From Trinickia acidisoli (GTDB lineage: Bacteria > Pseudomonadota > Gammaproteobacteria > Burkholderiales > Burkholderiaceae): a stretch of DNA of 64,000 nucleotides. Position 1 is the first letter of the stretch. The number at the start of each line of letters is the position of its first letter. Where the stretch lies: NCBI RefSeq assembly GCF_017315725.1, contig NZ_JAFLRG010000001.1, forward strand, positions 2,852,001 to 2,916,000, in the 5' to 3' direction. The notes beneath the pieces are model-generated. The model had not been told where the DNA came from, did no database searches, and worked only from the letters and a program-made list of their open reading frames with translations. Of the stretch, positions 38,582 through 49,680 are shown one piece after another. The position numbers were made by a program, and so were the translations under genes.

Positions 38582-39207
38582 ACGCGCGTCTCGCTCCTCG
38601 CCGCGCCTGCGCGGCCACGGCCCTCGCCGCCTGCTTCGCGGCGCTCGCCGCACCGGCATCCGCTTGGGCGCAAACGACACCCGTTGTCACCGGCGACGCG
38701 ACGATATCGAGCGGCGCACTCGCGGGCTCGAAAGGCGTCCTGAGCGTGAACGAAGCCGCGGGCCTCGACAACGCCCAAAGCAATCAAGCGGCGATCGTCG
38801 CGGCGCCCAGCGGCGGCGTCGATACGAACGTCGCCCAAAGCGCCCAGGCCCATGCGCGCGTACCGAGCGCGCAAACGAGCATCGAGGACGGTGCCTTATC
38901 GAACGTGTCCGGCGTGGCGATGGTGAACCAAGCGGCGGGCGCGGCCAATCTCCAACGCAACAGCGTCGTGCTAGGCGCTGCCGCGATAGGAGTGGAGAGC
39001 GTTTCGGACAGCGAACTGTCCGCGGCCTCTCCCAAGCAAGGACGGGTGGATGTATCGGCGATGGGTCAAGGCGAGCGCGCGGTGCGCATCGGCAACGATG
39101 TGCTCAAAAACGCGAGCGGCATCGCGCAAATCAACCAAACGGCCGGCGCCGGTAATACCACGGCGAACAGTTTTGTGCTCCGTCCCCCGGCGGGCACTTT
39201 TTTCTAA
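38578..39207 (+). CDS. FapB-like minor amyloid subunit with three repeats
   Basis: 209-residue secreted protein with a signal peptide of about 1-31 (SAWA-Q). Three imperfect repeats occur at about 47-74, 105-133 and 176-201, each of the form G(V/I)xxxNxxAGxxNxQxN (for example GVLSVNEAAGLDNAQSN and GVAMVNQAAGAANLQRN). Variable linkers separate them. Motifs of this Gly/Asn/Gln type define Fap subunits, and the small size and place before the larger subunit suggest the nucleator role of FapB. It overlaps the upstream gene (ATGA). Confidence 0.75.
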   Translation: MNARLAPRRACAATALAACFAALAAPASAWAQTTPVVTGDATISSGALAGSKGVLSVNEAAGLDNAQSNQAAIVAAPSGGVDTNVAQSAQAHARVPSAQTSIEDGALSNVSGVAMVNQAAGAANLQRNSVVLGAAAIGVESVSDSELSAASPKQGRVDVSAMGQGERAVRIGNDVLKNASGIAQINQTAGAGNTTANSFVLRPPAGTFF

Positions 39208-39237
39208 CGCAGCACCTCTTCGTATCGGAGCGACATC

Positions 39238-40650
39238 ATGAAGCGCACACTCATCGCAGCGGCCGTGCTTGCAGCAACGTCGGGCACCGTCTTCGCACAC
39301 GACGTCAAAGACCCCTACATCTTCAATGCCACGGCCGTCGAAGAAAACGTCGGCATCGAAGGCTTCGTGCGCCTGTTCGGCTGCGTCTCGGTGTCGAGCA
39401 CGGTCGGCGCCGTCGTCAACAACAGCCAGGCCGTCTGGTCGAACGCGACGCTCGATCCGACCGCCCAAAGCTACTCGTCGGGCGCGATCACGACGACGCT
39501 CGACAACAACTACAGCTCGGTGAAGGGCAGCGGCTCCTCGATGGGATCAAGCACGAGCAGCGCATCGGGCTCGGCAGCGTTCGCGCAAGCCTTCGAAGAA
39601 TCGTCGGGCTATGCCTACAAGAACCAAAGCAGCGCGATCGCAGGCGGCGGCTATGAGTACAGCAACCAAAAATCGAGCAGCTCGAGCAGCGATTCGCACG
39701 ACTCGCAAAACGCCAGCGGCACGCTGACCGTCAGCGGCTCGCTCACGGCCGGCTATACCGCCAGCTCGGATCACTCTCATCACCACGGCGCTCAGTTCAG
39801 CTCCGGTCAGCTCAACGCGGGCGCCACCCTCGGCCTGAACGGCTATGAAGCGACCTCCTCGAACTCGTCCATGTCGGCGGACAGCATGAGCGCCAACAGC
39901 GGCTCCGGCCAAGGCGCAGCATGGGGATTCAAAGCCGATCAAGGCTCGGGCGGGCAGGCGTTCGCAGAACAATCGGCGGGTGCCGTCGCGTGGAGCGCGT
40001 CGAGCTCCAAGAGCCATTCGGCCTCGTGGTCTTACTCCAACTCGAAAGACTCGACCGACGTAACGGTCACGGGTTCGGTGACGAACTACATCGACACGCA
40101 AAAGCCGGGTAACTTGACGGCCACCACGGGCACCGGCGCCGGCAGCGGCTCCTCGGGCAACATCGGCATCAACATCGCCGAAGGCGTCGACAACGCGCAA
40201 AGCAACGACGCGTCGCTCGCTTCCGTCGATCAGGGCAATGTGTTCGGCAACGCACAGATCTTCAGCGCGCAATCGTCCGGCGGCCAAGCCACGATCAACA
40301 ACTTCATGCTCAACGCGTCGCTCGGCGACGGCTCGCTCAGCGGCGTGTCCGGCAACGTGGGGGTGAACATCGCCGCGGGCGTGGCCAACGTGCAGAACAA
40401 CAGCCTGGCCGCGTCGACGACGAATCTGTCGAACGGCGCAATCCCGCTCGCCGTCGCGATGGCCGCCACCGACGACAACAGCCAACAAGCGAACCTGCAG
40501 TTCCAAGGCTCGATCAGCGGCACGGCCATGGTCGGCAGCAACGCGTTGCAAAACTCCACGGGCAACATCGGCGTGAACATCGCGGGCGGCGCCGGCAACC
40601 TGCAACACAACGGCCTCGCCATCGCGGCGACGAACATCACGGGCCATTGA
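39238..40650 (+). CDS. FapC-like major amyloid fibre subunit
   Basis: 470-residue secreted protein with a signal peptide of 1-20 (VFA-H). Three repeats of the family motif are at about 306-326 (GNIGINIAEGVDNAQSN), 371-391 (GNVGVNIAAGVANVQNN) and 442-462 (GNIGVNIAGGAGNLQHN), with about 65-71 residues between starts. Before them lies a long Ser/Gly/Asn-rich region (about 84-290) with clusters such as SSSSSSDSHDS and SDHSHHHGA. A single Cys (Cys49) lies in the N-terminal segment; fibre subunits of P. fluorescens FapC type carry a C-terminal Cys-x-x-Cys instead. It is expected to polymerise outside the cell. A strong hairpin follows the stop. Confidence 0.8.
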   Translation: MKRTLIAAAVLAATSGTVFAHDVKDPYIFNATAVEENVGIEGFVRLFGCVSVSSTVGAVVNNSQAVWSNATLDPTAQSYSSGAITTTLDNNYSSVKGSGSSMGSSTSSASGSAAFAQAFEESSGYAYKNQSSAIAGGGYEYSNQKSSSSSSDSHDSQNASGTLTVSGSLTAGYTASSDHSHHHGAQFSSGQLNAGATLGLNGYEATSSNSSMSADSMSANSGSGQGAAWGFKADQGSGGQAFAEQSAGAVAWSASSSKSHSASWSYSNSKDSTDVTVTGSVTNYIDTQKPGNLTATTGTGAGSGSSGNIGINIAEGVDNAQSNDASLASVDQGNVFGNAQIFSAQSSGGQATINNFMLNASLGDGSLSGVSGNVGVNIAAGVANVQNNSLAASTTNLSNGAIPLAVAMAATDDNSQQANLQFQGSISGTAMVGSNALQNSTGNIGVNIAGGAGNLQHNGLAIAATNITGH

Positions 40651-40711
40651 GCGTCGCCATCGACGGCTAGCAGTACGCGCACGGCTAGCCCGTCGTCGGT
40701 AGCAGCGCTCA

Positions 40712-40745
40712 CGCATACCGGCCGCCTACAAGCGGTCGGTATGCG
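40712..40745 (+). promoter_or_regulatory. Intra-operon hairpin between the FapC-like and FapD-like genes
   Basis: A 14-bp stem, with one G-T pair (left arm ends GCATACCGGCCGC, right arm GCGGTCGGTATGC), closes a 6-nt loop. No strong T run follows, so it is more likely an mRNA-stabilising or partial-termination element that keeps fibre subunit output above that of the peptidase and pore. Confidence 0.65.
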
Positions 40746-40766
40746 CCTTTCAAGGGGGAGAGCAGC

Positions 40767-41474
40767 ATGTCAAGACATGCTCTGTACGCGATCCGCTATT
40801 TCGCTGCGCTCGTTTGCACCGCGATGTGTGCGCCAAGCAACGCGCAGTCGACCATCGATACGTCTAACCTTGCTGGCGTGCCACTCATCAAGACGGTGCA
40901 CTCCATGCGGGACATCCGGTACAGCCATATCGTCGGCCAGCGCTACGACTACAGTTGCGGCTCGGCCGCGCTCGCGACGCTGCTCAAGTACGGCTACGGC
41001 ATCGATATTCCCGAGCCCGAACTGATTCGCCGCATGATGGCCTTCTCGACCCCGCAAATCGTCGTCAAGAACGGCTTTTCGATGCTCGACATGAAGCATT
41101 TCGTCGAAACGATCGGACTGCGCGGGCGGGGCTTTCGCGTCAATCTCGACGCGCTCTATCACTTGCGCATCCCCGTGCTCGTGCTGATGAACATCGGCGG
41201 CTACGAGCACTTCGTCATCGTCAAGCATGCCGAGAACGGACGCGTGTTCATCGCGGACCCGGCGCTCGGCAATCGCATCGTGCTCGACAAGGATTTCGTC
41301 GCGAGCTGGAACGGGCTCGTGTTCGCAGTCCTCGGCAAGCCATTCAGGGAGGACTCCCCGCTGTTGCAGGACAACGTGTCGCTGGCTTTGAAGCTGCGCG
41401 AGCGAGCGCTCGACACCAGCTCCGCCGCGACGCCCTTCGTGGATTACGGATTGTCTAAGGCAGATTGGTTCTGA
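40767..41474 (+). CDS. FapD-like C39 family cysteine peptidase
   Basis: 235-residue exported peptidase with a signal peptide of about 1-27. The papain-like C39 catalytic residues are visible: Gln58 and Cys64 in GQRYDYSCGSAALATLL, His148 in GYEHFVIVKH, and Asp164 in IADPALGN. The long ABC-transporter part of bacteriocin-processing C39 exporters is absent, as in FapD of Pseudomonas. The expected location is the periplasm, acting on Fap proteins; the real substrate is unknown. It lies 116 bp after the FapC-like gene, and the next gene starts 6 bp after its stop. Confidence 0.88.
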   Translation: MSRHALYAIRYFAALVCTAMCAPSNAQSTIDTSNLAGVPLIKTVHSMRDIRYSHIVGQRYDYSCGSAALATLLKYGYGIDIPEPELIRRMMAFSTPQIVVKNGFSMLDMKHFVETIGLRGRGFRVNLDALYHLRIPVLVLMNIGGYEHFVIVKHAENGRVFIADPALGNRIVLDKDFVASWNGLVFAVLGKPFREDSPLLQDNVSLALKLRERALDTSSAATPFVDYGLSKADWF

Positions 41475-41480
41475 AACCCC

Positions 41481-42341
41481 ATGAAGCACTTTATCGCTGC
41501 ACCGCTCAAAATCGCGCTCGCGCTCGCCGCGTGCGGGATCGCGGGCGGCACGCACGCCACCGAGCGGCTCGCCGCCGCACCCGAGTTTCTTTCGCTTCAA
41601 GCAGGCGGCGCGACCGGAGGCGCGCAATGGCAAGCCGTCGACGACGACGTGCTGTCGCATCAGACCGGCAAGGCGCCGGGCGCAACGATCGTCTCGGGCC
41701 TCGTGCTCGAGCTCATGTCGCAATGGCAGATGCCGAACGGCGGCTCGGCTGCCGCGCGGGGCACGCTGACGGTCACCACCAACGCGAACGACTCGCTTTC
41801 CGCCCAGGTATCGACGTCCGCGCAAGCGAGCGACGGCACCGTGCACGGCAAGCACTCCGACAACGGCGCAAACCCACAGGCGAGCGCCACGGGCGGCCAA
41901 AACATATCGATCAACGGCGTCTCGCAAGTCACGCAAGTGGCGGGTGATGGTAATGCCAGCACGAACTCGGCCGTCATCGACTTCAACGGATCGGGCTCGA
42001 CGACGTTGGCCGCGCTCGGCGCGGCCAACACGAACAGCACGAACAGTGCGAGCGCATCGGCGACGAGCGCGTCGGGCAACGTCAAGGCTGCCGTGACGTT
42101 CGGCAACGGCGGCGTGGCGCTCACGTTGCAAACGCCGGCCGGCGTCGCGACGCAGACGATCTCGCCCACGCTCGCGCAAGGCAGCGGCTCCATCGCGCAA
42201 TTGGTGCAGGTAGCGGGCAATGCGCAAGCCGTCGTCAATCAACTGCAGTTGAGCATCCAGACGCAAGCGATGTCGAGCACGTTGTTGCGGCAGCTCGGCG
42301 TGTTGCAGGCCATGCAGAACTCGGCACTGCTCAGACACTGA
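41481..42341 (+). CDS. FapE-like secreted protein
   Basis: 286-residue protein with a signal peptide of about 1-26 (THA-T). Two motif-like segments, GVSQVTQVAGDGNASTN at about 145 and GSIAQLVQVAGNAQAVVN at about 240, are degenerate relatives of the fibre repeats. The rest is Ser/Asn/Ala/Gly-rich and low in charge. Its place between the peptidase and the barrel matches FapE, a minor component of Pseudomonas fibres, but the similarity is weak. A 132-bp gap follows. Confidence 0.65.
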   Translation: MKHFIAAPLKIALALAACGIAGGTHATERLAAAPEFLSLQAGGATGGAQWQAVDDDVLSHQTGKAPGATIVSGLVLELMSQWQMPNGGSAAARGTLTVTTNANDSLSAQVSTSAQASDGTVHGKHSDNGANPQASATGGQNISINGVSQVTQVAGDGNASTNSAVIDFNGSGSTTLAALGAANTNSTNSASASATSASGNVKAAVTFGNGGVALTLQTPAGVATQTISPTLAQGSGSIAQLVQVAGNAQAVVNQLQLSIQTQAMSSTLLRQLGVLQAMQNSALLRH

Positions 42342-42473
42342 CGCGGCAGGCGAACGGCCGCGCAATAACTCAAGGGATCGGGGAGTAAACAAGAGGCAAG
42401 CGATATAAACCGGCGAGGGATGCAACGGGGAGTACGTCGACTCTCGCGCCGATGCAAGACCGGGGGAACAACA

Positions 42474-43934
42474 ATGTCCAAGATGTCATCGAGGGGCGCA
42501 CCGCGTGCGCAGAAGGCCGGCCGCGCGAGGCTCGCGGCCATTCCGGCGGCGATCCTCGTGATCGGCCTGCCGCACGCCGCATCGGCCCAGGCGCTGCAGG
42601 GGCAATCGGTCGACGAACGACTCACGACGCTCATGCGCGTCGTCGACGAACAGCAACGGCAGATCCAATCGCTCGAAGCGCAAGTCACGCAGCTCGAAAT
42701 GGCCGAGCGCGGCCGGGGCCTTTCCGGCAATCCCGGCAGCACCGATGGGGATGCCTCGACGGTACCGCCGCCGGGTGCCGACGGCCTGCCCGTCACGCTG
42801 CCGCCGCTCGCGCAAATAGCGCCCGGCTCCTCGGGCCCGACGAGCGGCGCCTCGACGGCAACGGGCGTGCCGACCACACCGGCCATCCCCGGATCGGCGA
42901 GCGGCGCGGCGGCGACCGGGACGCAAGGTGCGGACGGCAGCGCGATCGGCACGACGCAAAAGGCCGCGCAACCCACGCGCACCGAAGCGGAAAACGCCGT
43001 GGTGGAGCGCGAGCACGCGCCGCTGTTCGATCGCAAGCTCACGCTCGACTGGGGTATCAGCGACACCTATTACGACCGGCGGCAACTGCAGCTCTCGGGC
43101 TTCCTCGCGCTCGATGCGATTTTCCTCGGCAACATCAATCTCGGCGAGACGAAGTCGCATCAAGTGATGGCCGATCTCGACGCGCGCTACGGCCTCACCG
43201 ATCGCATCAGCTTCGACGTCGACGTGCCTTACGTCTATCGTCACAGCGACTTCATCGTCGGCGGCGCGGGCGGCGCGGCGAGCACGCTCTCCGATGCATC
43301 GGGCAATTCGACGGGCATCGGCGACGTCAACTTCGGCATCTACTACCAGTTCCTCAAAGAAAGCGGGGAATTGCCCGACGTGGTCGGCAGCTTGCGCGTG
43401 AAGGCACCCACGGGCTCCTCGCCGTTCGGCATCAAGCTCGTGCAAGTCGATCCGAACAACACGAGCCTCGTCGCCCCCACGACGCTGCCGACCGGCACGG
43501 GCTTCTGGAACTTCACGGCCGGCGTATCCGTGCTGAAGACGTACGACCCGGTCGTGCTATTCGGCAGCTTGTCCTATACCTACAACCTCGCCCGCTCGTT
43601 CTCGGACATCTCGTCCGTGGAAGGCCAAACGGAGCCTGCCAAGGTCAAGCTCGGCGACATTATTCAGTGGGGTGCGGGCGTCGCCCTCGCCTTCTCCGAG
43701 AAAGATTCGGCGAGCGTCTCCTACACGATGGCGATCGAGCCCGAGAGCGAGACGCAGGCGCCCGGGCAAGGTTGGCAAAAGGTGCCGGGCAGCGAGACGG
43801 TCGCCGCCGCGGTGAATTTCGGGTTGAACCACGTGGTGAACAAGCACTTGACGATCAACGGATCGGTATCGATCGGGCTCACGCCCGACGCGCCGAACTT
43901 CGTCGTCGGCGTGCGGTTTCCGTACACCTTCTGA
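42474..43934 (+). CDS. FapF-like outer-membrane amyloid exporter
   Basis: 486-residue outer-membrane protein with a signal peptide of about 1-38 (ASA-Q). The coiled coil at about 46-77 (ERLTTLMRVVDEQQRQIQSLE) matches the periplasmic trimer-forming helix of FapF. A Pro/Gly/Ala/Thr linker (about 78-170) follows, then a beta-barrel from about 180, with strands such as LTLDWGISDTYYDRRQLQL. The barrel ends with FVVGVRFPYTF, a C-terminal aromatic BAM signal. I chose ATG 42474, preceded by GGGGG. The activator gene begins 22 bp after the stop. Confidence 0.82.
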   Translation: MSKMSSRGAPRAQKAGRARLAAIPAAILVIGLPHAASAQALQGQSVDERLTTLMRVVDEQQRQIQSLEAQVTQLEMAERGRGLSGNPGSTDGDASTVPPPGADGLPVTLPPLAQIAPGSSGPTSGASTATGVPTTPAIPGSASGAAATGTQGADGSAIGTTQKAAQPTRTEAENAVVEREHAPLFDRKLTLDWGISDTYYDRRQLQLSGFLALDAIFLGNINLGETKSHQVMADLDARYGLTDRISFDVDVPYVYRHSDFIVGGAGGAASTLSDASGNSTGIGDVNFGIYYQFLKESGELPDVVGSLRVKAPTGSSPFGIKLVQVDPNNTSLVAPTTLPTGTGFWNFTAGVSVLKTYDPVVLFGSLSYTYNLARSFSDISSVEGQTEPAKVKLGDIIQWGAGVALAFSEKDSASVSYTMAIEPESETQAPGQGWQKVPGSETVAAAVNFGLNHVVNKHLTINGSVSIGLTPDAPNFVVGVRFPYTF

Positions 43935-43956
43935 TGCGTGACCATACGAGGGCATC

Positions 43957-45447
<1,491 letters not shown>

Positions 45448-45585
45448 CGCGAACAACGAGGCGCACGTAAGCTAGCTCGGCAGTCGTTCGGCGCGCCGGC
45501 ATGTGAAGCGCATGGCAAACGCGCGCCGTCGCGTAAAATCGGCGCTTCGACTTCCGTGCTTGTTTGCGCTTTTCCTTTTTTTCGA

Positions 45586-46074
45586 ATGACGACACTGACC
45601 ATCATCGTCGCTCGCGCCCGCAACGGCGTGATCGGCCGCGACAATCAACTGCCTTGGCATCTGCCCGAGGATCTCGCCTTCTTCAAGCGCACGACGATGG
45701 GCGCGCCCATCATCATGGGCCGCAAGACGCACGAATCGATCGGCCGTCCGCTGCCGGGCCGCCGCAACATCGTCGTGACGCGCGACGCCGCGCGCCGCTT
45801 CGAAGGCTGCGAGACGGCCGCGAGCATGGCCGAGGCACTCGCGCTGGCGGCCAAAGACGGTGCGATCGAAGCGTTCCTGATCGGCGGCACGCAGCTTTAC
45901 GAAGAAGGCATCGGCTTCGCGGACAAGCTCGTCATCACGGAGATCGATGCCGACGTGGAAGGCGATGCGACGTTTCCCGCGCCCGATCCGACGCATTGGG
46001 AAGCCGTTTCGCGCGAGCAGCATCGAGCGGAAGCGTTCGCGTATGCGCGCGTCGTGTATCGGCGCATCGGCTAG
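45586..46074 (+). CDS. folA: Dihydrofolate reductase
   Basis: 162-residue enzyme reducing dihydrofolate to tetrahydrofolate with NADPH, and the target of trimethoprim. Typical features are [27 protein letters not shown] at the start, [20 protein letters not shown] in the cofactor region, and [13 protein letters not shown] near the C-terminus. I chose ATG 45586; an in-frame start at 45556 adds a hydrophobic leader that the family lacks. It is metabolically paired with thyA. Confidence 0.95.
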   Translation: MTTLTIIVARARNGVIGRDNQLPWHLPEDLAFFKRTTMGAPIIMGRKTHESIGRPLPGRRNIVVTRDAARRFEGCETAASMAEALALAAKDGAIEAFLIGGTQLYEEGIGFADKLVITEIDADVEGDATFPAPDPTHWEAVSREQHRAEAFAYARVVYRRIG

Positions 46075-46173
46075 GCGGATCGCTGCCGCCGCGCATGCGA
46101 GGCGCCCTTTAGGTGCGGCAAGCTGGCCGGCCGGCACGCTCGCGGGGCATTGCGCCCCGCCGCATCGTCGCGC

Positions 46174-47544
46174 TCACTGCCCCGCGATCGTCATCCGCTC
46201 GATCAGCACCGAGCCCGTTTGCTTCGTGCCGCGCACGATCGTATCGGCACCGATCGCGACGATATGGTGGAACATCTCCTGCAGCGTGCCCGCAACGGTG
46301 ATCTCCTCGACCGGATATTGAATCTCGCCGTTTTCGACCCAAAAACCCGAAGCGCCGCGCGAGTAATCGCCCGTCACGTAGTTGACGCCCTGCCCCATCA
46401 GTTCGGTCAGCAAGAGCCCCGTCCCGAGCTTTTTCAACATCGCCTTGAAATCGTCGTCGGGACGCGTCTCGCTGCTCGCGAGCGTGAGATTGTGCGACCC
46501 GCCGGCGTTGCCCGTCGTCCGCATGCCGAGCTTGCGCGCCGAGTAGGTCGACAGGAAGTAGCCCTCGACGACGCCGTCCTTCACCACCGAGCGCTGCTTC
46601 GTGCGCACGCCTTCCTCGTCGAACGGCGCGCTGCCCATCGCGCGCGGCACGTGCGGATCTTCGACGATCTGCACGTGCGGCGCGAAAACGCGGTTGCCGA
46701 GGCTGTCGACGAGAAACGACGTCTTCCGATAAAGCGCCCCGCCGCTCGTCGCTTGCACGAACGCGCCGAGTAGACCGGCCGCGAGCGGCGCCTCGAACAG
46801 CACCGGCACCTTGCGCGTATCGAGCCGGCGCGCGCTGAGCCGCGCGAGCGCGCGCTCGGCGGCATAACGGCCGATCGCCTCGGGCTGCGCCAGCGCCTGA
46901 GCGCTGCGTTTGGAGGAATACCAATCGTCGCGCTGCATGTTGCGTCCGCTGCCGGCGATCGGTGCGCAGGCGACGTAATGGCGCGAATACGGATACCCGG
47001 CCAAGAAGCCGCGCGTCGTAGCGAGCACGAATTGCGAGTGCTGGGCCGACACGCTCGCCCCCTCGGAATTGCGGATCTGCGAATCGACGGCGAACGCGGC
47101 ATCCTCGGCGCGGCGGGCAAGCTCGACGGCCTCGTCGGCCGACAAGTGCCACGGGTGATACAGATCGAGATCTCGCGGGTCGGTTTCGAGCAACTCGGCT
47201 TCGGCAAGCCCGGCGCAGTCGTCCTCGGCCGTGAAGCGCGCGATGTTGTAGGCCGCGGCCACCGTATCGCGCAGCGCCTCCTTCGAGAAGTCCGACGTGC
47301 TCGCATTGCCGCGCTTGGCGCCGATGAAAACCGTCACGCCGACCATCTTGTCACGGTTGTGCTCGATCGTTTCGACTTCGCCGCGCCGCACGGACACCGA
47401 CAGCCCGTCGCCTTCGGAGATTTCCGTGGCGGCATCCGTAGCACCCAGCGACTTCGCGTGCTTGAGAATGTCCGACGCGATTTCCTTCAATTCGTCTTGG
47501 GTATGCGGGAAAAAGCGTTGTGAGGTTTCCGTGTCCGCTGCCAT
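46174..47544 (-). CDS. pmbA: PmbA/TldE metalloprotease subunit
   Basis: 456-residue TldD/PmbA-family protein (peptidase U62). In E. coli TldE pairs with TldD to mature microcin B17 and to degrade unfolded peptides; TldE itself lacks the metal site. Family blocks include EIASDILKHAKSLGATDA near the N-terminus and GASGFWVENGEIQYPVEEITVAGTL near the C-terminus. I chose ATG 47544. It is divergent from darP. Confidence 0.93.
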   Translation of the reverse strand: MAADTETSQRFFPHTQDELKEIASDILKHAKSLGATDAATEISEGDGLSVSVRRGEVETIEHNRDKMVGVTVFIGAKRGNASTSDFSKEALRDTVAAAYNIARFTAEDDCAGLAEAELLETDPRDLDLYHPWHLSADEAVELARRAEDAAFAVDSQIRNSEGASVSAQHSQFVLATTRGFLAGYPYSRHYVACAPIAGSGRNMQRDDWYSSKRSAQALAQPEAIGRYAAERALARLSARRLDTRKVPVLFEAPLAAGLLGAFVQATSGGALYRKTSFLVDSLGNRVFAPHVQIVEDPHVPRAMGSAPFDEEGVRTKQRSVVKDGVVEGYFLSTYSARKLGMRTTGNAGGSHNLTLASSETRPDDDFKAMLKKLGTGLLLTELMGQGVNYVTGDYSRGASGFWVENGEIQYPVEEITVAGTLQEMFHHIVAIGADTIVRGTKQTGSVLIERMTIAGQ

Positions 47545-47767
47545 CGTGATTGCCGTCCGGTTTAGAACTGTCTGTTGAGCGCGACTCGGGCCGCCGGCCG
47601 ACGTACTGCTCGGCGGATGCCCGATCGTTCGCATCCCGCGATCATAGCAAGGCTTGCGCGGATGGTCGCGCGCACGGGCGCAATGCGGCAAAAAAGCAGC
47701 GGCCGGCGCCTCGAGCGGCCCGCCCTATCGGCCGGACGCGCAGCCGGCGCGCGCTACAATACCGGCC

Positions 47768-48376
47768 ATGACACGCAAAACCCGCATCCAACCGATCGAG
47801 CACGACGATTCGGCCGATCACGAATTCTCCGACGAGCGCCCCAGCAAATCACAGCTCAAGCGCGAAATGCACGCGCTGCAAGCCTTGGGCGTCGATCTCA
47901 TCGAACTGCCGAAAGACGCGCTCAAGCGCATGCCGATGCCCGAGGACCTGGCCGACGCCGTACGCGCGGCGCGCCGCATCACCGATCACGAAGGCAAACG
48001 CCGGCAAGTCCAATACGTCGGGCGCGTCATGCGCACGCTGGCGGAAGACCAGATCAGCGCGCTGCGGGCGGCGCTCGACACGCATCGCGGCGTGAACAAA
48101 GCCGAAACGGCGCGACTGCATTGGATCGAGCAGACGCGCGAGCAGCTCATCGCCCACGACGACGCGTTCACGGCGTTCTTGCGCGCGCATCCCGCCGCCG
48201 ACGCCCAGGAAGGCCGCACGCTGATCCGCAACGCGCGCAAGGAAGCGCAGCAGGGCAAGCCGCCGCGCTATTTCCGCGAACTGTTCCAGTGGATCAAGGC
48301 AGCGGCCGGCGGCGCGCAAGACGATTCCGACCACCCTGATTCGACGGAAGACGACAATGACTCGACCGACGCGTAG
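47768..48376 (+). CDS. darP: Ribosome biogenesis factor DarP (YjgA, DUF615)
   Basis: 202-residue DUF615 protein; E. coli DarP binds late 50S precursors and helps the 23S peptidyl-transferase region fold. Family blocks are [34 protein letters not shown] and [20 protein letters not shown] chose ATG 47768; TACAAT at 47755-47760 lies so close that the leader may be only a few bases. The 3' end overlaps mog by 20 bp. Acidic Asp-rich tail ([18 protein letters not shown]). Confidence 0.92.
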   Translation: MTRKTRIQPIEHDDSADHEFSDERPSKSQLKREMHALQALGVDLIELPKDALKRMPMPEDLADAVRAARRITDHEGKRRQVQYVGRVMRTLAEDQISALRAALDTHRGVNKAETARLHWIEQTREQLIAHDDAFTAFLRAHPAADAQEGRTLIRNARKEAQQGKPPRYFRELFQWIKAAAGGAQDDSDHPDSTEDDNDSTDA

Positions 48377-48980
48377 CCACCCCGACGAAATTCTCATCGG
48401 GCTCGTCTCGATCAGCGACCGCGCATCGAGCGGCGTCTACGAGGACAAAGGGCTGCCCGCGCTCGAAGCGTGGCTGGGCCAGGCACTGGCCTCGCCCTGG
48501 CGCGTCGAAAAGCGGCTCATCGCCGACGAGCCGGGACAGATTTCGGCGACGTTGATCGAGCTCGTCGACGCGCTCGGCTGCGATCTGGTGCTCACGACGG
48601 GCGGCACGGGCCCCGCGCGGCGCGATGTTACGCCGGAGGCCACGCTCGCGGTGGGAACGAAGGAAATGCCCGGCTTCGGCGAGCAAATGCGGCAAATCAG
48701 CCTCAATTTCGTGCCGACGGCGATTCTGTCGCGCCAAGTGGCCGTGATCCGCGAAACGGCCGACCACGCGGCACTGATCATCAATCTGCCGGGCCAGCCG
48801 AAATCGATCCAGGAAACGCTCGAAGGGCTGCGCGATGATGCGGGCGCCGTGAAAGTGCCCGGCATTTTCGCGGCGGTGCCGTATTGCATCGACTTGATCG
48901 GCGGCCCTTATGTCACGACGAACGACCCGATCGTTGCGGCCTTCCGGCCCAAGAGCGCCCGACGCGCACCGTCCGCATGA
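48357..48980 (+). CDS. mog: Molybdopterin adenylyltransferase Mog
   Basis: 207-residue enzyme that adenylates molybdopterin before MoeA inserts molybdate. The signature [20 protein letters not shown] forms the MPT-binding site. The N-terminal [19 protein letters not shown] motif is also diagnostic. It overlaps darP by 20 bp, so the two are probably co-translated. The rest of the pathway, moaA-mobA-moeA, is at 7367-10526. Confidence 0.93.
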   Translation: MTRPTRSHPDEILIGLVSISDRASSGVYEDKGLPALEAWLGQALASPWRVEKRLIADEPGQISATLIELVDALGCDLVLTTGGTGPARRDVTPEATLAVGTKEMPGFGEQMRQISLNFVPTAILSRQVAVIRETADHAALIINLPGQPKSIQETLEGLRDDAGAVKVPGIFAAVPYCIDLIGGPYVTTNDPIVAAFRPKSARRAPSA

Positions 48981-49008
48981 AGCCCGCTCGCGCGGGCGGG
49001 GCGAGCCG

Positions 49009-49617
49009 TCAGTTGCTCGCGACGGGTGCCGAAGCCGATGCGACGAGGAAATGCTGGCGGTAGTACTTGAGTTCGTCGATCGACTCATGGATGTCGGCCA
49101 GCGCGGTATGCATGGCGCGCTTTTGGAATCCCTTGTAGATGACGGGCTGCCAACGCCGGCACAGTTCCTTGAGCGTGCTCACATCGAGATTGCGATAGTG
49201 GAAGAACCGCTCGAGCTCGGGCATCCAGCGTGCCATGAAGCGGCGGTCCTGGCAGATCGAATTCCCGCACATCGGCGATTTGCCGGGCGGTACGTAGTTG
49301 CCGAGGAACGCGCGGATTTGCTCCGTGGCATCCGCCTCGGTAACGGTAGACGCGCGGACGCGGTCGATGAGCCCCGAGCGGCCGTGCGTGTTCTTGTTCC
49401 AATCGTCCATCTTGTCGAGCGTCTCGTCGCTCTGGTGGATGGCGAGCACGGGACCCTCGACGAGCCGCTCGAGCGTCGAGTTCGTCACCACGACCGCGAT
49501 TTCGATGATGCGGTCGGTGTCGGGCTCGAGCCCCGTCATCTCCATGTCGAGCCAGACGAGGTTCATCTCGCTGCGCGCGAGTGTCGGCTCGCCGACGGGT
49601 TCGAGTAAGTCAGTCAT
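49009..49617 (-). CDS. orn: Oligoribonuclease
   Basis: 202-residue DEDDh exonuclease that degrades 2-5-nt RNA and linear dinucleotides such as pGpG from c-di-GMP turnover. The first motif is [11 protein letters not shown]; the later [11 protein letters not shown] holds the general-base His and the last Asp. The start at 49617 adds 17 residues before the conserved core ([10 protein letters not shown]); the shorter start is possible. It is divergent from the M48 protease gene, and TATAAT at 49648-49653 lies between them. Confidence 0.94.
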   Translation of the reverse strand: MTDLLEPVGEPTLARSEMNLVWLDMEMTGLEPDTDRIIEIAVVVTNSTLERLVEGPVLAIHQSDETLDKMDDWNKNTHGRSGLIDRVRASTVTEADATEQIRAFLGNYVPPGKSPMCGNSICQDRRFMARWMPELERFFHYRNLDVSTLKELCRRWQPVIYKGFQKRAMHTALADIHESIDELKYYRQHFLVASASAPVASN

Positions 49618-49680
49618 GAAAGGCAATCCGTTGATGGGTGCAAACTTTATAATTCTCGCATAGATAACTTGGACTTCCCG

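Noticed and set aside
38578..43934. Curli-type (Csg) secretion
   Set aside because: No CsgG-like lipoprotein pore or CsgA-type Ser-x5-Gln-x4-Asn repeats are present. The peptidase plus coiled-coil barrel fit Fap instead.
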